64,000 nt of DNA from Ilex aquifolium. Its lineage: Eukaryota; Streptophyta; Magnoliopsida; Aquifoliales; Aquifoliaceae. Numbering within the stretch: the stretch's first letter is position 1; each line of letters begins with the position of its first letter. Location: contig OX637399.1 of assembly GCA_951799425.1 (NCBI GenBank), positions 35,127,701 to 35,191,700 of the forward strand, written 5' to 3'. Of this stretch, positions 60,969 through 64,000 are shown in pieces. Position numbers and translations under genes: made by a program. The notes under the pieces were generated by a model. That model made no database searches and was not told the origin of the DNA. It was given only the letters and a program-made list of their open reading frames with translations.

Positions 60969-61227
60969 GTAATATATACTTGATACTGAGAGAGAAGGAT
61001 GGAGATCTGTCATGGCTTGTGAGTCAAAGTTTCGAAGATTTGCTATGGCCTGTGAGTCGAAGTTTCGAAGATTTGTTGTTTGAGTCTTGAGATAACTGAA
61101 TCGAAGAGTTGAATGAATCTGAGATTTGAGATCTGAGTACTTCGATTTCGATCAATAGTTCGATTGGGCTGAGTGATTTGTTGCTGAGGCGGTGAGGCCT
61201 AAGTTGAGTACAGAGCGAACACAGAGG

Positions 61228-61259
<32 letters not shown>
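60934..61259. repeat. Two (GA)n tracts
   Basis: GA runs of about 30 bases lie at 60934-60965 and 61231-61259. Between them are short direct repeats of GTCGAAGTTTCGAAGATTTG at about 61024 and 61057. Confidence 0.9.
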
Positions 61260-61262
<3 letters not shown>

Positions 61263-62591
61263 ACCAGAGCAGAGAAAAAGAAATTAATATTTGGGCAAAA
61301 ATGCCCTAGAACTTTGCTTTTATAGCTTTAAAATGAAATCGTCTGGTTTGATCTAAACCGTCCAGATTAGTGGGTTTATTAGAAAATCGGCCGGTTCAGC
61401 AGGTTCTTACTGGTTCTTTTACTCGAACGATCTGATAACTAAACTGGCCCGGTTTAAGCTCCGGTTCACCTGGTCAACCTGTCGGGCCGGGCCAGGTTTT
61501 AGAACACTGCTTCTAGGCGACAGTGTGATGGATGGTGGCGAATGACGATAGTGGTAAGTGTGGTGGGGGTAGGTGACAGTGGTTGGCTGCAGTGGTGGGC
61601 GATGACAGGTGGTGATGGTTGGTGTGGTGGGGTAGGTGACAGTGGCTGGTGGCGATGGTGGGCGATGATGGGTGTTGACGGTGGGCGATGGTGGTAGTGG
61701 AATGATGGTGGTAATTGTAATAAATATAAGAATAAGATGACGATGATAGTGAGTGGTGGCCATGGACGACGATGGTAACAATCGGCAGTGGGTGGCGATT
61801 GTGGTGGTGGTAGTGACAGTGGGGTAGTGAGGGTGGGGTGGGGGTGGAGGTGGGGGCAGTGGCGATGGTGGGGGTGGCAGTGGTGGGTTAGCGATGGTGG
61901 TGGTAGTTGTGATGGTCACGGGGGTGGTGGGGGTGATGGTGGGACAATAGCGACGATTGTAAGGTGCGACAACGATGATGATTAGGGATGGTGGAAGTGG
62001 TGGTGGTGATGTGTATATGGTGGTAGTGATGATGGTGGGATGGTGGTGGTAGTGGTGGGCGGTGGTGGTAGTGGTTATGGTGGTGGTGGGGCAATAGAAG
62101 TGGTGATGGTGGTGGCTGAGGCGGTGGTGGTGGTGGGTATGGTAGGGTGGTGATAGTGATTGTGGCGATGGCGGTGGTGGTGGTGGCAGTGGTGGTAGTA
62201 GTGGTGATGGTGGTGGAACGGTGGGTGGTGGTGGTGGTGGTGGTAGAGGTAGTGGTGGGGCGGTTTCAAACACTATTTTTTTTTAAAGTACTTATGAGAA
62301 ATAATTCATATAACTATTTTTAAAAAGTCACTCCAAACACACTCTTAGAGGCCTATATTTCCTATTAAATTTAGGGTGTTAATATTAGCCGTTAGATTAA
62401 CTTTAAAGTAAAATTTAAAACGATCTCAACCGCGAATAGCAAAAGTCATTTTGTTTATTTTTTGAGATTTGAATTATATTGTACTTTATTATATAGATGG
62501 ATAAAATATAGCGGACTTACATAATTATAATCTTCAAGTAGGTGGAATGCGAGAATATACATAATAGAGGACAATGTAGATTATAGTATTA

Positions 62592-62812
62592 CTAGTTATT
62601 TTCCATGCCTGAAGGTACGGAGTAATAAAAAAAATAGTCAACAATAAACATATTTGTATTCACACTTAAAATAAAATTACAAAGATAGAGGAGAAATAAA
62701 GGAATTTAAGCACGGATTATAGTGGGGGCGAGTGGTAGTAGTGATGGTGGGCGGCAGTGCTGATGGTGGGAGACGATGATAGTCATGATGGATGATGACA
62801 ACCGGTTGTAAT
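62592..62812 (-). mobile_element. Helitron 3' end (Hel-E, reverse), truncated
   Basis: CTAG at 62592-62595 and the hairpin CCATGCC-TGAA-GGTACGG (62603-62620) mark a 3' end on the minus strand. The GGT-rich body starts at about 62725 and stops at 62812, where an LTR element is inserted. It lies 94 bases from the 5' end of Hel-D, so two reverse copies are again head to tail. Confidence 0.75.
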
Positions 62813-64000
62813 TGTGACGCCCCAATTTCCGGGGTCCTATATTAACCGTTGACCAACCGTCAACCCGCGGAAGTATCCGTGAATGTCCCTTAAACCCGAC
62901 ACCACGTCAAATAACATTCCTTTAACCGGAATCATAACCCACAACTGTAAATTGAAATCAATTATTCATTTGGTTTAACCAAGACCCAACACACCTTGAT
63001 TTACACTCCATTATAGTCAATTTACATCATTGGAGGAAGGGAAAACATAGATTGAAAATAGGGTAAAGCAATTTAAAAATCAGTAAATTTTGGAGAGTGT
63101 ACCGATACACAGTACCGGTACCATACCGTACCGGTACACAGTACCGGTACTGTTAATCTACTGGAAAGGGGGGTACCGGTACACAGTACCGGTACCATAC
63201 TGTACCGGTACCCAGTACCCAGTACCGGTACTCTCTGCCCAGTTTTGCCATTTTCAACAATTTTTCATTTCCAATCCATTCAAAACCTTTCCTAATTCAT
63301 CAAATACATGTTTGACAAGGATTTCCATATAAAACATGGTTTGTACAAGTTCTATTACAATTGATTCCATATATTTACATATCAAAATGGAATTCTTACA
63401 AAAGCTTTACAAAATAACCATAAAAGCCACAAGTCGGCTTTCTTCAACCTTGAGGCTCGAAATGGGAGCCGTTCGTCGGTGTAAACCCCGCACCTGAAAT
63501 GTTTTTCCCACAAAGGGTGAGCCACGCTTAATAGGGTATCTCCTAATGAGGCTACTCCCCAACCTAAATGCATATGAAATGTTCACATGCCAAAATCAAC
63601 AATTCATAACATTCCAAGCAAGGAAATATATTCAATGATGGAATTTGCAATGTCATGCTATGGAATGAGGTGAGACCCACTCATGCATATCAACCGAGCC
63701 CTTCCCGGCTCCTCTACACATGCAAGTGCCAATGTGTACCAATCCGTCATTTATGTTGCACATCAAATGACATTTCATTCTAGGGTCTTTATAGGGGTGG
63801 ATGTTCATGGACTCACACCAAAGGTCACCCAACCTACACGGAATTCATGGACTTCCACCAACGGTTCCGCGTACACCGACACACTTTATGGGCTCATATA
63901 CCAACGGAGTACGTATCCAATCACCGGGTCTCTCACCCGAGGGATGGTCTAGCCCTTCTTGCTACCCCAACCCTAACAACCATGCAAATCGTGAGACTCG
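62813..64000 (+). mobile_element. Gypsy-type LTR (partial, runs off window)
   Basis: A new repeat begins TGTGACGCCCCAATTTCCGG, the start type of many plant Ty3/gypsy LTRs, directly after the Helitron body (...GTTGTAAT). It continues without coding sequence to the window end, so at least 1188 bases of LTR are present. A cluster of GTACCGGTAC palindromes lies at 63097-63232. Confidence 0.65.
63097..63232. repeat. Cluster of GTACCGGTAC palindromes
   Basis: GTACCGGTAC or near variants occur eight or so times in about 135 bases, with spacers ACA, CATAC and CCA. Two larger blocks (63110-63150 and 63173-63232) are imperfect direct repeats of each other. The array is inside the gypsy-type LTR. Confidence 0.85.

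Larger units (their letters stand above)
55896..61518. mobile_element. Composite 5.6-kb insertion with 11-bp target duplication
   Basis: TGCTTCTAGGC occurs at 55896-55906 and 61508-61518 and bounds 55907-61507. The left end ATGTTATCAGAATCGGATCGG and the complement of the right end, GTGTTCTAAAACCTGGCCCGG, agree at about half of their positions. Both look like the well-known 'GTGTTTTAAAACCGGACCGG' ends of plant MULE-type MITEs, and the duplication length fits. A third similar end lies at about 60422 (AGTTTTAAAAATCGACTC) and a fourth at about 56590 (CCGTCCGGTTTTGAAAA). The 5.6 kb is therefore probably several related elements. No transposase frame is seen. Confidence 0.6.
55488..62497 (-). mobile_element. 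Helitron (Hel-D, reverse) split by a 5.6-kb insertion
   Basis: The 5' end, read on the minus strand, is A|TCTATATAATAAAGTACAA at 62497, the cleanest Helitron start in the window. The 3' end is decayed: a broken hairpin (CTTCGTGCTTTCAAG) and TTAG instead of CTAG at 55488-55491. The body is GGT/GTG-rich on the plus strand at 55610-55900 and 61520-62260. Between these halves lies the 55907-61507 insertion with its target duplication. It belongs to the same family as Hel-1. Confidence 0.8.

Noticed and set aside
61419..62273. 284-codon minus-strand Pro/Thr/His-rich frame
   Set aside because: It is the same trinucleotide-repeat artefact in the reverse Helitron Hel-D, and the frame crosses the insertion boundary at 61507.
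63097..63232. CRISPR-like array or regulatory operator cluster
   Set aside because: The spacers are only a few bases long and not unique, and the context is a plant LTR. It is a palindromic satellite-like tract.

Overview
The window is nuclear DNA of a flowering plant, most likely a woody core eudicot. It has split genes with GT-AG introns, AT-rich intergenic DNA, and a large load of plant-type transposable elements nested in each other. The species cannot be fixed from the sequence. Two intact genes are visible. The first (18516-20792, +, 7 exons, 404 codons) encodes a WAT1/UMAMIT-type EamA membrane transporter. The second (51128-55142, +, 3 exons, 508 codons) encodes a CYP98A cytochrome P450, the p-coumaroyl shikimate/quinate 3'-hydroxylase (C3'H) of lignin and phenylpropanoid synthesis. 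A third cellular gene, a METTL23-like methyltransferase (27375-32125, -), keeps seven exons but has two frameshifts and an intronic copia insertion, so it is called a pseudogene.

Region by region: 1-2858 holds decayed repeats. 2859-9020 is a young, complete, non-autonomous LTR retrotransposon (898/904-bp LTRs, AAGGC target duplication). It lacks pol, keeps only a scrap of gag-like sequence, and carries on the opposite strand a spliced open frame of at least 535 codons with four short introns. 10770-11481 is a CACTA-type element. 11573-11713 is a 5S rRNA retropseudogene with a T-run, an A-tail and exact 16-bp target duplications. 14846-15310 and 50489-50899 are two copies of one Tourist-like MITE; the second sits directly upstream of the CYP98A promoter. 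21.9-23.1 kb holds two LINE 3' ends in opposite orientations. 28.6-30.4 kb is a degraded copia element inside a METTL23 intron, itself hit by a 606-bp MITE.

From 32.3 kb the window is dominated by one Helitron family (TCTATATAATAAAG 5' end, GTGCC-TTCA-GGCAC hairpin, CTAG 3' end). Two copies rich in CAC/ACC repeats lie head to tail at 32292-33728. A 13.2-kb hAT element (34142-47309, 8-bp target duplication, broken transposase) contains three more Helitrons head to tail (to 40600, 43722 and 47230). These have captured exons of a BARD1/BRCA1-type RING gene, a 2OG-Fe(II) oxygenase-like gene, a gamma-glutamyl hydrolase gene and a TTC38-like TPR gene. A reverse-strand Helitron (55488-62497) is split by a 5.6-kb composite insertion with an 11-bp target duplication. 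Another reverse Helitron (62592-62812) is cut by the LTR of a gypsy-like element that runs off the window end. The region therefore reads as two or three old genes separated by several layers of mobile DNA; the genes do not form a functional cluster.
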